From: GCA-2733415 sp965178635
GTDB taxonomy: Bacteria > Bacteroidota > Bacteroidia > Flavobacteriales > Flavobacteriaceae
Reading direction: 5' to 3'
DNA length: 55,661 nucleotides
NCBI GenBank assembly: GCA_965178635.1
Contig: CBCXVT010000004.1
Coordinates: 1-55,661, forward strand
Part shown: positions 1 to 8,661 of the stretch, piece by piece
Position numbering within the stretch: position 1 is the stretch's first letter
Layout of the letters: each line of letters opens with the position of its first letter
The notes under the pieces: model-generated
What the model was told of the DNA's origin: nothing
What the model saw: only the letters and a program-made list of their open reading frames with translations
Databases searched by the model: none
Program-made: the position numbers and the translations under genes

Positions 1-336
1 AAGAATGGCCGAGAAGCGTTAGATAAACTGATTGAAATAAGCAATGATTGCAACTCATGCGTCACAGAACAGATAGGATTGCTGATTTCTGATATCGAGA
101 TGCCAGAAATGGATGGGTATACGTTAACGTCGGAAATCCGAACTAAGGAAAAGCTGAAGGATTTACGCGTTATCCTTCATACTTCGCTAAGTGGAGTATT
201 CAACCAGGCTATGGTTGATAACGTTGGCGCAGATGATTTTATTGCCAAGTTCAATCCGGATGATTTAGCAGGCGCGGTTGAGCGAAATATTAACATTTTA
301 CATTCTGAGCCTGCTCGGGAAATTTCGAGTGAATAA
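1..336 (+). CDS. cheV: Chemotaxis protein CheV, C-terminal receiver domain (5' end outside window)
   Basis: The reading frame is open from the first base, so the gene begins upstream. The 111 residues present form the second half of a response-regulator receiver domain: the phospho-acceptor Asp lies in LLISDIEMPEMDGY, the conserved Ser/Thr in LHTSLSG, and the conserved Lys in FIAKFNPDDLA. CheV proteins couple an N-terminal CheW-like domain to such a receiver and link chemoreceptors to CheA. The CheW half is not in the window. The assignment therefore rests on the receiver sequence and on the position directly before cheR and the flg genes, an order known from Vibrio, Shewanella and relatives. 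A stand-alone CheY-like protein is the alternative. Confidence 0.8.
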   Translation, partial: KNGREALDKLIEISNDCNSCVTEQIGLLISDIEMPEMDGYTLTSEIRTKEKLKDLRVILHTSLSGVFNQAMVDNVGADDFIAKFNPDDLAGAVERNINILHSEPAREISSE

Positions 337-1159
337 AGTAGATTTAACACCTCAGGAATATACGGAATTTTGTAAGTTTTTGGAGAAGCACTGTGGCATT
401 GTACTTGGCGCTAGTAAGCAATATTTAGTGCGGAGTCGCTTGTCTCCATTGCTCAGTGAAACGAACTGTGAATCATTGGCGCAATTAGTGAAAAAAGCAA
501 TGATGATTCATGAACGAGTGCTTCGATCGACAGTTATTGACGCGATGACAACGAATGAAACATTGTGGTTTAGAGATAAATATCCTTTTGAAATTCTAAC
601 CACGCGTTTGTTGCCAGAGTTTGCTAAAATAGGCCGACCATTAAAAATATGGTCGGCAGCGAGTTCATCGGGGCAAGAGCCGTATTCTATTGCAATGACG
701 TGTATGGAATTTAAGGAAAAAAATCCAGGCGCACTAAAGTTTGGATTTGAAGTCTTAGGGACTGACATATCAGATAGCATGTTGGCTCATTGTAATAAAG
801 GTGAATACGATAAGCTTGCTTTGTCTCGTGGTTTGTCACCAGAGCGATTAAGAAAATTCTTTAACCCAGCAAGTGATAATTGTTATGTCATTAAAGATGA
901 TGTTAAACGGCACGTTAAGTTTCGTTCATTTAATTTATTAGATAACTTTAGTTTACTAGGTCGATTCGATATTGTTTTTTGTCGTAATGTACTTATTTAT
1001 TTTTCACCAGAAATTAAACGGCAAATATTCGCCAATTTTGCGAAGGTGACAAATAAAGAAGGATACTTAATGTTAGGTGCCTCAGAGTCTATTAACGGTT
1101 TAACCGATGATTTTAAAATGAATAGATGCCCATCAGGTATCGTCTATCAAGCACTATAA
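329..1159 (+). CDS. cheR: Chemotaxis protein methyltransferase CheR
   Basis: CheR transfers methyl groups from S-adenosylmethionine to glutamates on chemoreceptors, setting adaptation. An N-terminal helical CheR domain (LTPQEYTEFCKFLEKHCGI) is followed by the SAM-binding Rossmann domain with SAASSSGQEPYSIAM and the later FDIVFCRNVLIYF motif. I chose the GTG at 329 (protein begins MNKVDLTPQEY, 276 residues), which overlaps the cheV stop by 8 bases as in translational coupling. An in-frame ATG at 278 would add 17 residues inside cheV that do not look like the family. The gene is full length and is followed at once by a hairpin terminator, so it closes the cheV-cheR transcript. Confidence 0.93.
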   Translation: MNKVDLTPQEYTEFCKFLEKHCGIVLGASKQYLVRSRLSPLLSETNCESLAQLVKKAMMIHERVLRSTVIDAMTTNETLWFRDKYPFEILTTRLLPEFAKIGRPLKIWSAASSSGQEPYSIAMTCMEFKEKNPGALKFGFEVLGTDISDSMLAHCNKGEYDKLALSRGLSPERLRKFFNPASDNCYVIKDDVKRHVKFRSFNLLDNFSLLGRFDIVFCRNVLIYFSPEIKRQIFANFAKVTNKEGYLMLGASESINGLTDDFKMNRCPSGIVYQAL

Positions 1160-1176
1160 CTCGCGGTTCTTCTTCT

Positions 1177-1203
1177 AAAAAGGCAAGTTTACTTGCCTTT
1201 TTT
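1177..1203 (+). terminator. Rho-independent terminator after cheR
   Basis: A 12-base stem (AAAAAGGCAAGT) pairs with ACTTGCCTTTTT across a TT loop and runs straight into a T tract. It lies 17 bases after the cheR stop and before the sigma-54 promoter of flgB, so it separates the chemotaxis genes from the flg operon. Confidence 0.85.
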
Positions 1204-1220
1204 CTTTTCAAATCTCACGT

Positions 1221-1236
1221 TGGCACATCGTTTGCT
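1221..1236 (+). promoter_or_regulatory. Sigma-54 promoter of the flgBCDE operon
   Basis: TGGCACATCGTTTGCT matches the RpoN consensus TGGCAC-N5-TTGCW, with the GG and GC doublets 12 bases apart start to start. It ends about 33 bases before the flgB ATG. In vibrios and related polar-flagellated bacteria, rod-hook operons are class III genes read by sigma-54 with the activator FlrC/FleR. That this activator acts here is an inference; its gene is not in the window. Confidence 0.85.
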
Positions 1237-1269
1237 TTTATCTCTGTAAAACGTATCAGAGACAAAATT

Positions 1270-1665
1270 ATGGCGATTTCATTTGAAAAAGCATTAGGCA
1301 TTTCACAATACACAGTTGGTGTACGCTCTAAACGTGCCGAAATGTTAGCAAGCAATATTGTAAATGCTGACACTCCACACTATAAAGCTCGTGATCTAGA
1401 CTTTGCCACTGCAATGAAATCCGCGAAACAGAATTTGTCCACCAGTATGGCACAAACACACGATAAACATTTCAATATCACCACCAAAGATAATTCAGGT
1501 GAGGCTTATCGCGTGCCAAATCAACCAGATACGGGTGATGGTAATACCGTTGATGTACAAGTGGAACGAAACTTGTATATGCAAAACGCATTAGAGTATC
1601 AATCAAGCTTGCAGTTTTTAGGTGGCAAGTTTAAAGGGCTACGATTAGCCATCAAGGGATCATAA
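1270..1665 (+). CDS. flgB: Flagellar basal-body rod protein FlgB
   Basis: FlgB is a proximal rod subunit in the periplasmic drive shaft of the flagellum. The 131-residue protein begins MAISFEKALGISQ and carries the rod-family signature with Asn-Ile-Val-Asn-Ala-Asp-Thr-Pro (SNIVNADTPHYKARD) near the N terminus. The open frame extends upstream to 1126, but that extension would cross the terminator and the sigma-54 promoter, so the ATG at 1270 is the start. The ribosome site is weaker than those of the following genes. The 2-base gap to flgC points to one transcript. Confidence 0.95.
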   Translation: MAISFEKALGISQYTVGVRSKRAEMLASNIVNADTPHYKARDLDFATAMKSAKQNLSTSMAQTHDKHFNITTKDNSGEAYRVPNQPDTGDGNTVDVQVERNLYMQNALEYQSSLQFLGGKFKGLRLAIKGS

Positions 1666-1667
1666 TC

Positions 1668-2087
1668 ATGAGCTTATATAATATCTTCGATGTAGCTGGA
1701 TCAGGCATGAGCGCTCAATCACTGCGATTGAATGTGACTGCGTCAAATCTTGCTAACGCAAATAGCGTGAGTAGCAGTGCCGAAGAAACATATCGTGGGC
1801 GGCATCCTGTTTTTGCCGCTGAGATGCAAAAAGCTGCCGCGGGACAACAAGAAGAATCTGTTCAAGTGAAAGTATTAGGTATCGTTGAAGATCAAGATCC
1901 TTTGAAAATGGAATACAACCCGAATCATCCAATGGCTGATCAGGACGGATACATCTATAAACCGAACGTCAATGTGATGGAAGAAATGGCTAATATGATT
2001 TCAGCTTCACGATCTTATCAAACAAATGTTCAAGTGGCAGATGCGGCAAAGCAAATGCTAATGAAAACATTACAGCTGGGTAAATAG
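1668..2087 (+). CDS. flgC: Flagellar basal-body rod protein FlgC
   Basis: A 139-residue proximal rod protein beginning MSLYNIFDVAGSGMSAQSLR. It carries the rod signature TASNLANANSVSS at the N terminus, the NPNHPMADQDGYIYKPNVNV segment typical of FlgC, and a C-terminal helix (MISASRSYQTNVQVADAAKQM) that forms the coiled rod core. The length is normal. A Shine-Dalgarno-like AAGGGA precedes the ATG and overlaps the end of flgB. Confidence 0.96.
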   Translation: MSLYNIFDVAGSGMSAQSLRLNVTASNLANANSVSSSAEETYRGRHPVFAAEMQKAAAGQQEESVQVKVLGIVEDQDPLKMEYNPNHPMADQDGYIYKPNVNVMEEMANMISASRSYQTNVQVADAAKQMLMKTLQLGK

Positions 2088-2097
2088 GAGAAACTAA

Positions 2098-2790
2098 ATG
2101 ACAACAGTAAATACAGGTAATGCTTATTTAGACTCTCTTCGGGTAAAGGAAGAACCGTATAAAGTTGATGATGGTTCTAATCAAACCCTTAATCAAGAAG
2201 ATTTCTTTAAACTGTTAACTCAGCAGCTATCACAACAAGATCCATCAAAGCCTGTTGATAACGACCAAATGTTATCGCAAATGGCGTCAATTAGTACTGT
2301 TGAAGGTATTAATACGATGACTAAAGAGTTTGAAAACCTCAATACAGTGATGACGTCATCGCAAGCATTACAAGCATCAACGTTAGTTGGCCAGAAAGTA
2401 CTCATTCCTACCAATGTTGCGAATAAACCAGCTGGTGAAGGCATCGATGCCGTGATTAGTATGCCAGCGTCATCAAGTGGTGACGTGATTGTCAATGTAG
2501 AAAACGAAGCCGGCGAACTAGTTCGTACGATTAACATTGGCAAACAAAATCCTGGCAATAATGAATTTACGTGGGACGGCAAAGACGAAAATGGTGATTT
2601 GGTAAAAGAAGGGAATTATACCGTTAAAGCCACAGGTACTGTTGATGGTGAAAAACAAGATTTAGCCGTGTCTACATACAGCCACGTTTCAAGTGTGAAC
2701 TTGGGCAGTGGTACTGGCGGCGTTATTTTAAATTTAAGAGGGCTCGGCAATATTTCGCTTAATGAAGTATTAGCGGTTGCCGAAAGTTAA
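2098..2790 (+). CDS. flgD: Flagellar hook assembly scaffold FlgD
   Basis: FlgD caps the growing hook and is removed when the hook is finished. The 230-residue protein has the conserved N-terminal block LNQEDFFKLLTQQLSQQDPSKPVDN with QMASISTVEGI. The FlgD Ig-like/Tudor region follows, with EFTWDGKDENGDLVKEGNYTV near residues 158-178. A good AGGAG lies 8 bases before the ATG. It sits between flgC and flgE in the usual order. Confidence 0.95.
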   Translation: MTTVNTGNAYLDSLRVKEEPYKVDDGSNQTLNQEDFFKLLTQQLSQQDPSKPVDNDQMLSQMASISTVEGINTMTKEFENLNTVMTSSQALQASTLVGQKVLIPTNVANKPAGEGIDAVISMPASSSGDVIVNVENEAGELVRTINIGKQNPGNNEFTWDGKDENGDLVKEGNYTVKATGTVDGEKQDLAVSTYSHVSSVNLGSGTGGVILNLRGLGNISLNEVLAVAES

Positions 2791-2811
2791 TCTAAGAAAG
2801 AGGATTCGAAC

Positions 2812-4122
2812 ATGTCTTTTAATATTGCATTAAGTGGTATATCAGCGGCGAAAAAAGATCTCGATGTTACTGCAAATAACATTGCGAACGTAAATACAAT
2901 TGGTTTTAAAGAGTCTCGCGCAGAATTTGCCGATGTATATGCCTCTTCTTTGTTTACTAACTCAAGTACTAAAGCAGGTGACGGTGTCACGACTGCACAA
3001 GTAGCACAGCAGTTTCATCAAGGTAGTCTGTCATTTACTAATAACGCCCTTGATTTGGCAATTACAGGTCCGGGTTTTTTCGTGACGTCAGATGGCTTAG
3101 ATTCTAAAGATTTAACGTTTACGCGTGCTGGTGCGTTTAAACTCAATAATGAAAATTTCATTGTTGATTCAAATGGTAACTACCTACAAACATACCCGGT
3201 TAACAGCGACGGTACATCGGCAGCCATTAATTTGACGTCAACGCGAGGAATGCAAATTCCTGAAACGGCTGGTGTGCCAGTTAAAACCGGCATGGTTAAT
3301 ATGGCCGCTAATTTACCAGCTAACGCAACAGGTAAAACAATCGCTAATTTTGATTTGTCTGATACCGCAACTTACAATCATTCAACGTCTATTACTATTT
3401 ATGATTCATTGGGTGAAGCGCATGTGCAAACGAGTTATTTTGTCAAAGATGACACGACACCTAATCAATGGGCTATGTTCACTGCTGTTGATGGTAAAAA
3501 GGTTGATGCCGTTGCACCAACAACGAACTTAACAGCTGCTACTGCTGGTACCGCACATGTTGGTGCTATCGTTAACTTTAATAACAGCGGTGTATACCAA
3601 CAACCTGCTAACCCCGATATTATTCTTCAGCCTTTAGGAACACCTGGTGCTGGTGTTTATAGTTCGGGAGCTGATGGTACGCAAAATGTTAATGTTCGTC
3701 TTGACAACCCTACGCAGTTTTCTTCTGGTTTTGAAGTGACCTCATTAGAGCAAGATGGATTAACCGTGGGTCGTTTAACGGGGGTTGAAATTGGTCCTGA
3801 TGGACTCGTAAAAGCAACCTACAGTAATGGTAGTTCACAACCGCTTGGTCGTGTTGCTATGGCCCGCTTTAGAAATGAGCAAGGTTTAACACAGATTGGT
3901 AATACATCGTGGAAAGCGAGTCAAGGTTCTGGCGAACCATTGGCCGGTGAAGGTGATAGTGGTACATTCGGTACGATAAAATCTGCCGCTTTAGAACAAG
4001 CCAATGTCGATTTAACGACAGAGCTAGTTGATTTGATTGCTGCTCAACGTAACTTCCAAGCTAACTCTCGTGCGCTAGAAGTTAACCAGACATTATCTCA
4101 AACTATATTACAAATCAGATAA
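2812..4122 (+). CDS. flgE: Flagellar hook protein FlgE
   Basis: The main hook subunit, 436 residues. It has the N-terminal rod/hook motif (LDVTANNIANVNTIGFKESR), the central FlgE domain with NLPANATG and YDSLGEAH, and the C-terminal helix ending ALEVNQTLSQTILQIR. The protein begins MSFNIALSGISAAKKDLDVT, and GAGG lies upstream of the ATG. The terminator just downstream marks it as the last gene of the flgBCDE transcript. Length and motifs are ordinary for gammaproteobacterial FlgE. Confidence 0.95.
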   Translation: MSFNIALSGISAAKKDLDVTANNIANVNTIGFKESRAEFADVYASSLFTNSSTKAGDGVTTAQVAQQFHQGSLSFTNNALDLAITGPGFFVTSDGLDSKDLTFTRAGAFKLNNENFIVDSNGNYLQTYPVNSDGTSAAINLTSTRGMQIPETAGVPVKTGMVNMAANLPANATGKTIANFDLSDTATYNHSTSITIYDSLGEAHVQTSYFVKDDTTPNQWAMFTAVDGKKVDAVAPTTNLTAATAGTAHVGAIVNFNNSGVYQQPANPDIILQPLGTPGAGVYSSGADGTQNVNVRLDNPTQFSSGFEVTSLEQDGLTVGRLTGVEIGPDGLVKATYSNGSSQPLGRVAMARFRNEQGLTQIGNTSWKASQGSGEPLAGEGDSGTFGTIKSAALEQANVDLTTELVDLIAAQRNFQANSRALEVNQTLSQTILQIR

Positions 4123-4136
4123 TTAAGTCGATTTTA

Positions 4137-4172
4137 TAGACGCTTTAATACTTCGTTAAAGCGTCTATTCAT
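4137..4172 (+). terminator. Terminator after flgE
   Basis: A 12-base inverted repeat (TAGACGCTTTAA and TTAAAGCGTCTA) with a 7-base loop is followed by a T-rich stretch. It lies 14 bases after the flgE stop and ahead of a second sigma-54 promoter, dividing the flg cluster into two transcription units. Confidence 0.75.
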
Positions 4173-4209
4173 TTTCAATACTCCCTTCAATATTTTTTAC
4201 GCTTACTTT

Positions 4210-4225
4210 TGGCACACCCGTTGCA
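4210..4225 (+). promoter_or_regulatory. Sigma-54 promoter of flgFGHIJKL
   Basis: TGGCACACCCGTTGCA matches the RpoN consensus at every conserved position with correct doublet spacing. It lies 59 bases before the flgF ATG. A second class III promoter allows the distal rod, ring and junction genes to be expressed independently of flgBCDE. Confidence 0.85.
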
Positions 4226-4284
4226 TTATTAGAAAATAACTACGCTGATATCAGCAAAACGCTATTTTTTTGACGAGGTGAAAT

Positions 4285-5028
4285 ATGGATAAATTATTGT
4301 ATATATCCATGAGTGGCGCCAAAGAAAACTTAAATGCAACGGCGCTTAGAGCCAATAATCTTGCAAACGCTAAAACCACAGGGTTTAAAGCGGACATTGA
4401 ACAAGCCCGTTCGATGCAAGCTTATGGAGAAGGTATGCCAACGCGTGTTTTCTCATTAACAGAACGTCCTGCACAAGATTTTTCTCACGGTGCCATGATC
4501 ACAACAGCTCGTGATTTAGATGTCGCCGTTCAAGGTGATGGTTGGTTAGTCATTGAATCTGAAGATGGCACACCAGCGTTATCACGTGCTGGTTCATTGC
4601 AAGTTGATAGCGCTGGTATGTTACGTAACTCATCTGGTCAGTTAGTACTTGGCGACGGTGGACCAATAGCCGTGCCAATCCCTGTTGATAAAATGAAAAT
4701 TGGCAATGACGGCATAATTACTGTTCACCCTCAAGGTGCTCCTGCGACAGTTACCGAAGAAGCAGGGCGGTTGCAACTGGTTAATCCAGACAAGCGCGAT
4801 CTTGTAAAAGGTGAAGATGGTCTATTTCGATTAAAAGATGGTGGTCCATTTGAGAATGATGGCACGGTTACAGTCGCTAGTGGAATGCTTGAAGGTAGTA
4901 ATGTAAATGCCGTTAGTGAAATGGTTGATTTGATCACGCTACAACGACAATTTGATATGCAAGTGAAAATGATGAAGACAGCAGAAGAAGTCGATACATC
5001 ACAAGATCGTTTGCTTCGTTTAGGATAA
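4285..5028 (+). CDS. flgF: Flagellar basal-body rod protein FlgF
   Basis: A rod protein of 247 residues beginning MDKLLYISMSGAKENL. It carries the N-terminal rod motif (LRANNLANAKTTGFKADIEQ), the FlgF/FlgG-type central strand region (LDVAVQGDGWLVIE), and the C-terminal helix GSNVNAVSEMVDLITLQRQFDMQVKMM. GACGAGGTG precedes the ATG. It is the first gene of the second flg transcript, 15 bases before flgG. The short length separates it from flgE and from its paralogue flgG. Confidence 0.95.
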   Translation: MDKLLYISMSGAKENLNATALRANNLANAKTTGFKADIEQARSMQAYGEGMPTRVFSLTERPAQDFSHGAMITTARDLDVAVQGDGWLVIESEDGTPALSRAGSLQVDSAGMLRNSSGQLVLGDGGPIAVPIPVDKMKIGNDGIITVHPQGAPATVTEEAGRLQLVNPDKRDLVKGEDGLFRLKDGGPFENDGTVTVASGMLEGSNVNAVSEMVDLITLQRQFDMQVKMMKTAEEVDTSQDRLLRLG

Positions 5029-5043
5029 TTTAGGAGAGTTCAC

Positions 5044-5832
5044 ATGCATGCAGCATTATGGATCAGTAAATCAGGGCTAGACGCACAGCAAACTGATATC
5101 GCAACAATTTCAAATAACCTAGCGAATGCTAGTACTGTTGGTTTTAAGAAGTCTCGCGCAGTATTTGAAGATCTACTTTATCAAAACATTAATCAACCAG
5201 GCGGTAAATCATCTCAAAATACTGAATTGCCAGCAGGATTAATGCTAGGTGCTGGTACAAAGGTAGTGGCGACGCAAAAAGAATTTACGCAAGGTAACAT
5301 GCTTACCACTGAGAATTCACTGGATATGATGATTGAGGGTGATGGCTTTTTTGAAATTCTGATGCCTGATGGAAATATTGCTTATTCTCGTAATGGTCAA
5401 TTTATGCTCAACGAAGAAGGGCAAATTGTAACGCCAGGTAGTGGTTACTTACTTCAACCTACAATTACTATTCCGCCTGATTCTCAAAGTATCACCATTT
5501 CTTCAGAAGGTGAGGTTTCTGTACGTCAAATAGGCACCGCTGAAAATACAGTTGTTGGCCAATTGACGGTTTCTAATTTCATTAACCCACAGGGCTTAGA
5601 GCCAATGGGTCAAAACCTTTATACGGAAACTGGCGTAAGCGGCACACCTATTCAAGGTAATCCTGGTTTAGATGGTTTAGGGTCGATTCGCCAAGGTGCG
5701 CTTGAAACATCAAACGTTAATGTGACGGAAGAGCTGGTAAATTTGATCGAATCGCAACGTGTTTATGAAATGAACTCAAAAGTTATTTCTGCCGTTGACC
5801 AAATGATGAGCTTTGTTACTCAGCAGCTTTAA
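5044..5832 (+). CDS. flgG: Flagellar distal rod protein FlgG
   Basis: The distal rod subunit, 262 residues, beginning MHAALWISKSGLDAQQTDIA. It has the rod motif SNNLANASTVGFKKSRAVFEDLLYQ, in which the residues after GFK are characteristic of FlgG. The central MIEGDGFFEI and the C-terminal SNVNVTEELVNLIESQRVYEMNSK also fit. A strong TAGGAGAG lies before the ATG. Paralogous to flgF just upstream, as always in these operons. Confidence 0.96.
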   Translation: MHAALWISKSGLDAQQTDIATISNNLANASTVGFKKSRAVFEDLLYQNINQPGGKSSQNTELPAGLMLGAGTKVVATQKEFTQGNMLTTENSLDMMIEGDGFFEILMPDGNIAYSRNGQFMLNEEGQIVTPGSGYLLQPTITIPPDSQSITISSEGEVSVRQIGTAENTVVGQLTVSNFINPQGLEPMGQNLYTETGVSGTPIQGNPGLDGLGSIRQGALETSNVNVTEELVNLIESQRVYEMNSKVISAVDQMMSFVTQQL

Positions 5833-5858
5833 TAAGTTGTTTTAGAGGAGTAAACCCT

Positions 5859-6536
5859 ATGAAAAAGTTAATTAGTATTATCGCCGTCATGTCTTTATCT
5901 GGTTGTATGGCAACTCAAGATAAGCCAATTGCTGACGATCCATATTATGCCCCAATTTATCCTGAACAACCGGCGGTTAATATCGTTAAAACAGGCTCGT
6001 TATTTGACGCTAATCGACTAGAGAGTTTATATGCTGACGTAAAAGCCCGCCGAGTGGGTGACATTATTGAAGTGGTGTTGAGTGAAAATACGTCGGCCAA
6101 AAAGAAAGCCAATAGTAATACTAAGAAAGAAAACAGTGCCAATTTAACGCCTATAACGGGGCTCAATGGTGCCAATGTCACTATTGGTGGAAATTCGCTA
6201 GCGTTTGGTCTTGATCAAGATTCTGAATTTAAAGGAACAGGAACAAGCGATCAGTCAAACAGCTTGTCTGGTTCTATTTCTGTCAATGTTATGCAGGTAC
6301 TTGGCAACGGTAATTTAATTGTTCGCGGCGAAAAATGGATAACCATAAACAACGGTGATGAATTTATTAGGCTTAACGGGATCATACGCCCACAGGACAT
6401 TAGCGCCGACAATCAGATAGATTCTATCAAGGTCGCGAACGCAAGAATTCAGTATTCTGGCACCGGCGCATTCGCGGATGCACAAAAAGCTGGCTGGTTG
6501 GCACGATTCTTTAATAGTGGTTGGTGGCCGTTTTAA
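5859..6536 (+). CDS. flgH: Flagellar L-ring lipoprotein FlgH
   Basis: FlgH builds the outer-membrane L ring around the rod. The 225-residue precursor has a lipoprotein signal peptide with the lipobox LSGC, so Cys16 becomes the lipidated N terminus. Family motifs are SLFDANRLESLYADVKARRVGDII and the C-terminal FIRLNGIIRPQDISADNQI. GAGGAGT stands ahead of the ATG. Confidence 0.96.
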   Translation: MKKLISIIAVMSLSGCMATQDKPIADDPYYAPIYPEQPAVNIVKTGSLFDANRLESLYADVKARRVGDIIEVVLSENTSAKKKANSNTKKENSANLTPITGLNGANVTIGGNSLAFGLDQDSEFKGTGTSDQSNSLSGSISVNVMQVLGNGNLIVRGEKWITINNGDEFIRLNGIIRPQDISADNQIDSIKVANARIQYSGTGAFADAQKAGWLARFFNSGWWPF

Positions 6537-6566
6537 AAGCGTCAATTTAATGTCAGGAGATTTCGA

Positions 6567-7679
6567 ATGAAAAAGCTTAACTTTATTAATCATAGCTTGT
6601 TGTTTTTAGCGTTATGCCTATGTTGCGTAACTAGCGCTAACGCACAGCGAATTAAAGATTTAGCATCTGTTAAAGGTGTTCGTTCGAATCAATTGGTCGG
6701 TTATGGGCTTGTGGTTGGTTTACCGGGAACAGGTGAACAAAGTCCGTTTACAGACCAAAGTTTTATGACAATGCTTAAGAATTTTGGCATATCTATGCCA
6801 GCGGGCATAAAACCAAAAATCAAAAATGTAGCTGCCGTTGCTATTCATGCTGATTTACACGCATTTGCTAAATCTGGGCAGAATATTGACATTACCGTAT
6901 CATCTATTGGTAGCGCTAAAAGCTTACGCGGCGGAACCTTATTAAGAACATTTTTAAAAGGCTTAGACGGAAATGTGTATGCAGTCGCTCAAGGCAGCAT
7001 GATGGTTTCAGGTTTTAGCGCTGAAGGTGCTGATGGTTCAAAGGTTATTCAGAATACACCTACTGTTGGCCGAATTCCAAATGGCGCTACTGTTGAACGT
7101 GAAATCCCAAGCGCCTTTGGCCAAGGTGATTTCATTACGTTTAATCTCCATAATCCTGACTTTTCAACTGCGCAAGCGTTTGCTCAAGAGATCAATCGTG
7201 CATTAGGTGGTGGAGATGTCGCTAAAGTATTAGACGCAGCGTCAATTCAGGTGAGTGCACCTCGTGATGTTAGTCAGCGAGTCTATTTTTTAGCACAGCT
7301 TGAAAATCTTAATGTTAACCCAGCAACAGCAGCAGCAAAGATTATTGTAAACTCACGAACAGGGACCATCATTATTGGCCAACAGGTTCGTTTGAAGCCT
7401 GCGGCCATAACTCATGGCTCTCTAACAGTCACTATTGCAGAAACACCTGTCATTTCACAACCCAATGCACTGGCCGACGGTGAAACTGTTGCAGTTGCTA
7501 ATTCATTGGTTGATGTCAATCAAGCTGATAGTCGTATGTTTGCGTTTCAGCCAGGAACGACGCTTGATGAGTTAGTCCAAGCGGTAAATTTGGTTGGTGC
7601 TTCGCCATCAGATTTAATGGCAATTTTGGAAGCGTTAAAACAAGCTGGCTCACTTCACGGCGAATTAGTCGTCATTTAA
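6567..7679 (+). CDS. flgI: Flagellar P-ring protein FlgI
   Basis: FlgI forms the periplasmic P ring in the peptidoglycan layer. A Sec signal peptide ends at about residue 26 (TSANA, then QRIKDLASVKGVR). The conserved start of the mature protein is followed by the family block RSNQLVGYGLVVGLPGTGE, and the C terminus ends ALKQAGSLHGELVVI as in other FlgI proteins. Length 370 is typical. AGGAG precedes the ATG, and flgJ follows after 10 bases. Confidence 0.97.
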   Translation: MKKLNFINHSLLFLALCLCCVTSANAQRIKDLASVKGVRSNQLVGYGLVVGLPGTGEQSPFTDQSFMTMLKNFGISMPAGIKPKIKNVAAVAIHADLHAFAKSGQNIDITVSSIGSAKSLRGGTLLRTFLKGLDGNVYAVAQGSMMVSGFSAEGADGSKVIQNTPTVGRIPNGATVEREIPSAFGQGDFITFNLHNPDFSTAQAFAQEINRALGGGDVAKVLDAASIQVSAPRDVSQRVYFLAQLENLNVNPATAAAKIIVNSRTGTIIIGQQVRLKPAAITHGSLTVTIAETPVISQPNALADGETVAVANSLVDVNQADSRMFAFQPGTTLDELVQAVNLVGASPSDLMAILEALKQAGSLHGELVVI

Positions 7680-7689
7680 GGAGCGAGTC

Positions 7690-8622
7690 ATGGACAATTT
7701 TGCACAATCATTGACTCGTCAATTACCGACGAGTCAATCGAACTATCAAGACATAGCAAGTTTAGATAAGCTGCGTAAAGAAGCGCAAAGTGATGAAAAA
7801 GCGGCGCTTAATAAAGTCGCAAAGCAGTTTGAAGGTATTTTTATGAAAATGCTTTTAAAGAGTATGCGTGAAGCAAATAAAGCGTTTGAATCTGACTCAC
7901 CGTTTAACAGTCAAGGTACAGAAACCTATCGCAACATGCACGATGACCAAATGGCTACTGAGTTGAGTGAAAGTGGTAGTTTAGGACTAGCTGAGCTTAT
8001 CGTGCAGCAATTAAGCCCGCAAACAAGTGGCGTTACACCGAGCTCAGTCTTGCGAACAAATAAGACACCGCTAGTAACGAATAATCAATCTGATTTAACA
8101 ACGTCTGATTCGAGCGCTAGTCAATCCAAGAAATCAGCGCCCAAGGAAGGCAATTTTAAATCGCAGCAAGAGTTTGTTGATCAAATGATGCCTTATGCGC
8201 AAAAAGCGGCGAAGTTATTGGGCATTTCGCCACAAACGATGATTGCCCAAGCTGCATTGGAAACTGGTTGGGGTCAAAAAATTGTCGGTAGTGAAAAAGG
8301 CGAGTTTAGTTTTAATTTATTTAATATTAAAGCTGATAGACGCTGGCAAGGCGATAAGACTGATGTTTCAACAATAGAATATCGTGACGGTGTTGCCCTT
8401 AAAGAAAATGCATCGTTTAGACGCTATCAAGATTTTGAACAAAGCTTTAAAGATTTTGGTCAATTTCTTAATAATTCCCCTCGTTATGAAAAAGCCCTAA
8501 GTAAAGTTGAAAACTCGGCAAGCTTTTTGCAGGAGTTACAGCAAGCAGGTTATGCAACCGATCCAAATTATGCATCGAAGATCATGACCGTTCTAAAACA
8601 GGTTTCAAAACTCGCTCCATAA
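7690..8622 (+). CDS. flgJ: Peptidoglycan hydrolase FlgJ (rod-binding plus glucosaminidase)
   Basis: FlgJ caps the growing rod and cuts the cell wall to let it through. The N-terminal rod-binding domain (about residues 30-105, with VAKQFEGIFMKMLLKSMREAN) is joined by a Ser/Thr-rich linker to a C-terminal glucosaminidase domain (about 160-308). That domain has AQAALETGWGQ, where Glu191 is the probable catalytic acid, and later NLFNIKADRRW. The two-domain form is usual in gammaproteobacteria. AAGGAG lies before the ATG, overlapping the flgI stop. Confidence 0.95.
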   Translation: MDNFAQSLTRQLPTSQSNYQDIASLDKLRKEAQSDEKAALNKVAKQFEGIFMKMLLKSMREANKAFESDSPFNSQGTETYRNMHDDQMATELSESGSLGLAELIVQQLSPQTSGVTPSSVLRTNKTPLVTNNQSDLTTSDSSASQSKKSAPKEGNFKSQQEFVDQMMPYAQKAAKLLGISPQTMIAQAALETGWGQKIVGSEKGEFSFNLFNIKADRRWQGDKTDVSTIEYRDGVALKENASFRRYQDFEQSFKDFGQFLNNSPRYEKALSKVENSASFLQELQQAGYATDPNYASKIMTVLKQVSKLAP

Positions 8623-8661
8623 CTTATGGAGCAAATCATCGAGAGATTTGAGGAATAGCAA

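Noticed and set aside
1126..1269. N-terminal extension of FlgB
   Set aside because: The extension would read through the cheR terminator and the sigma-54 promoter and shows no similarity to rod proteins.
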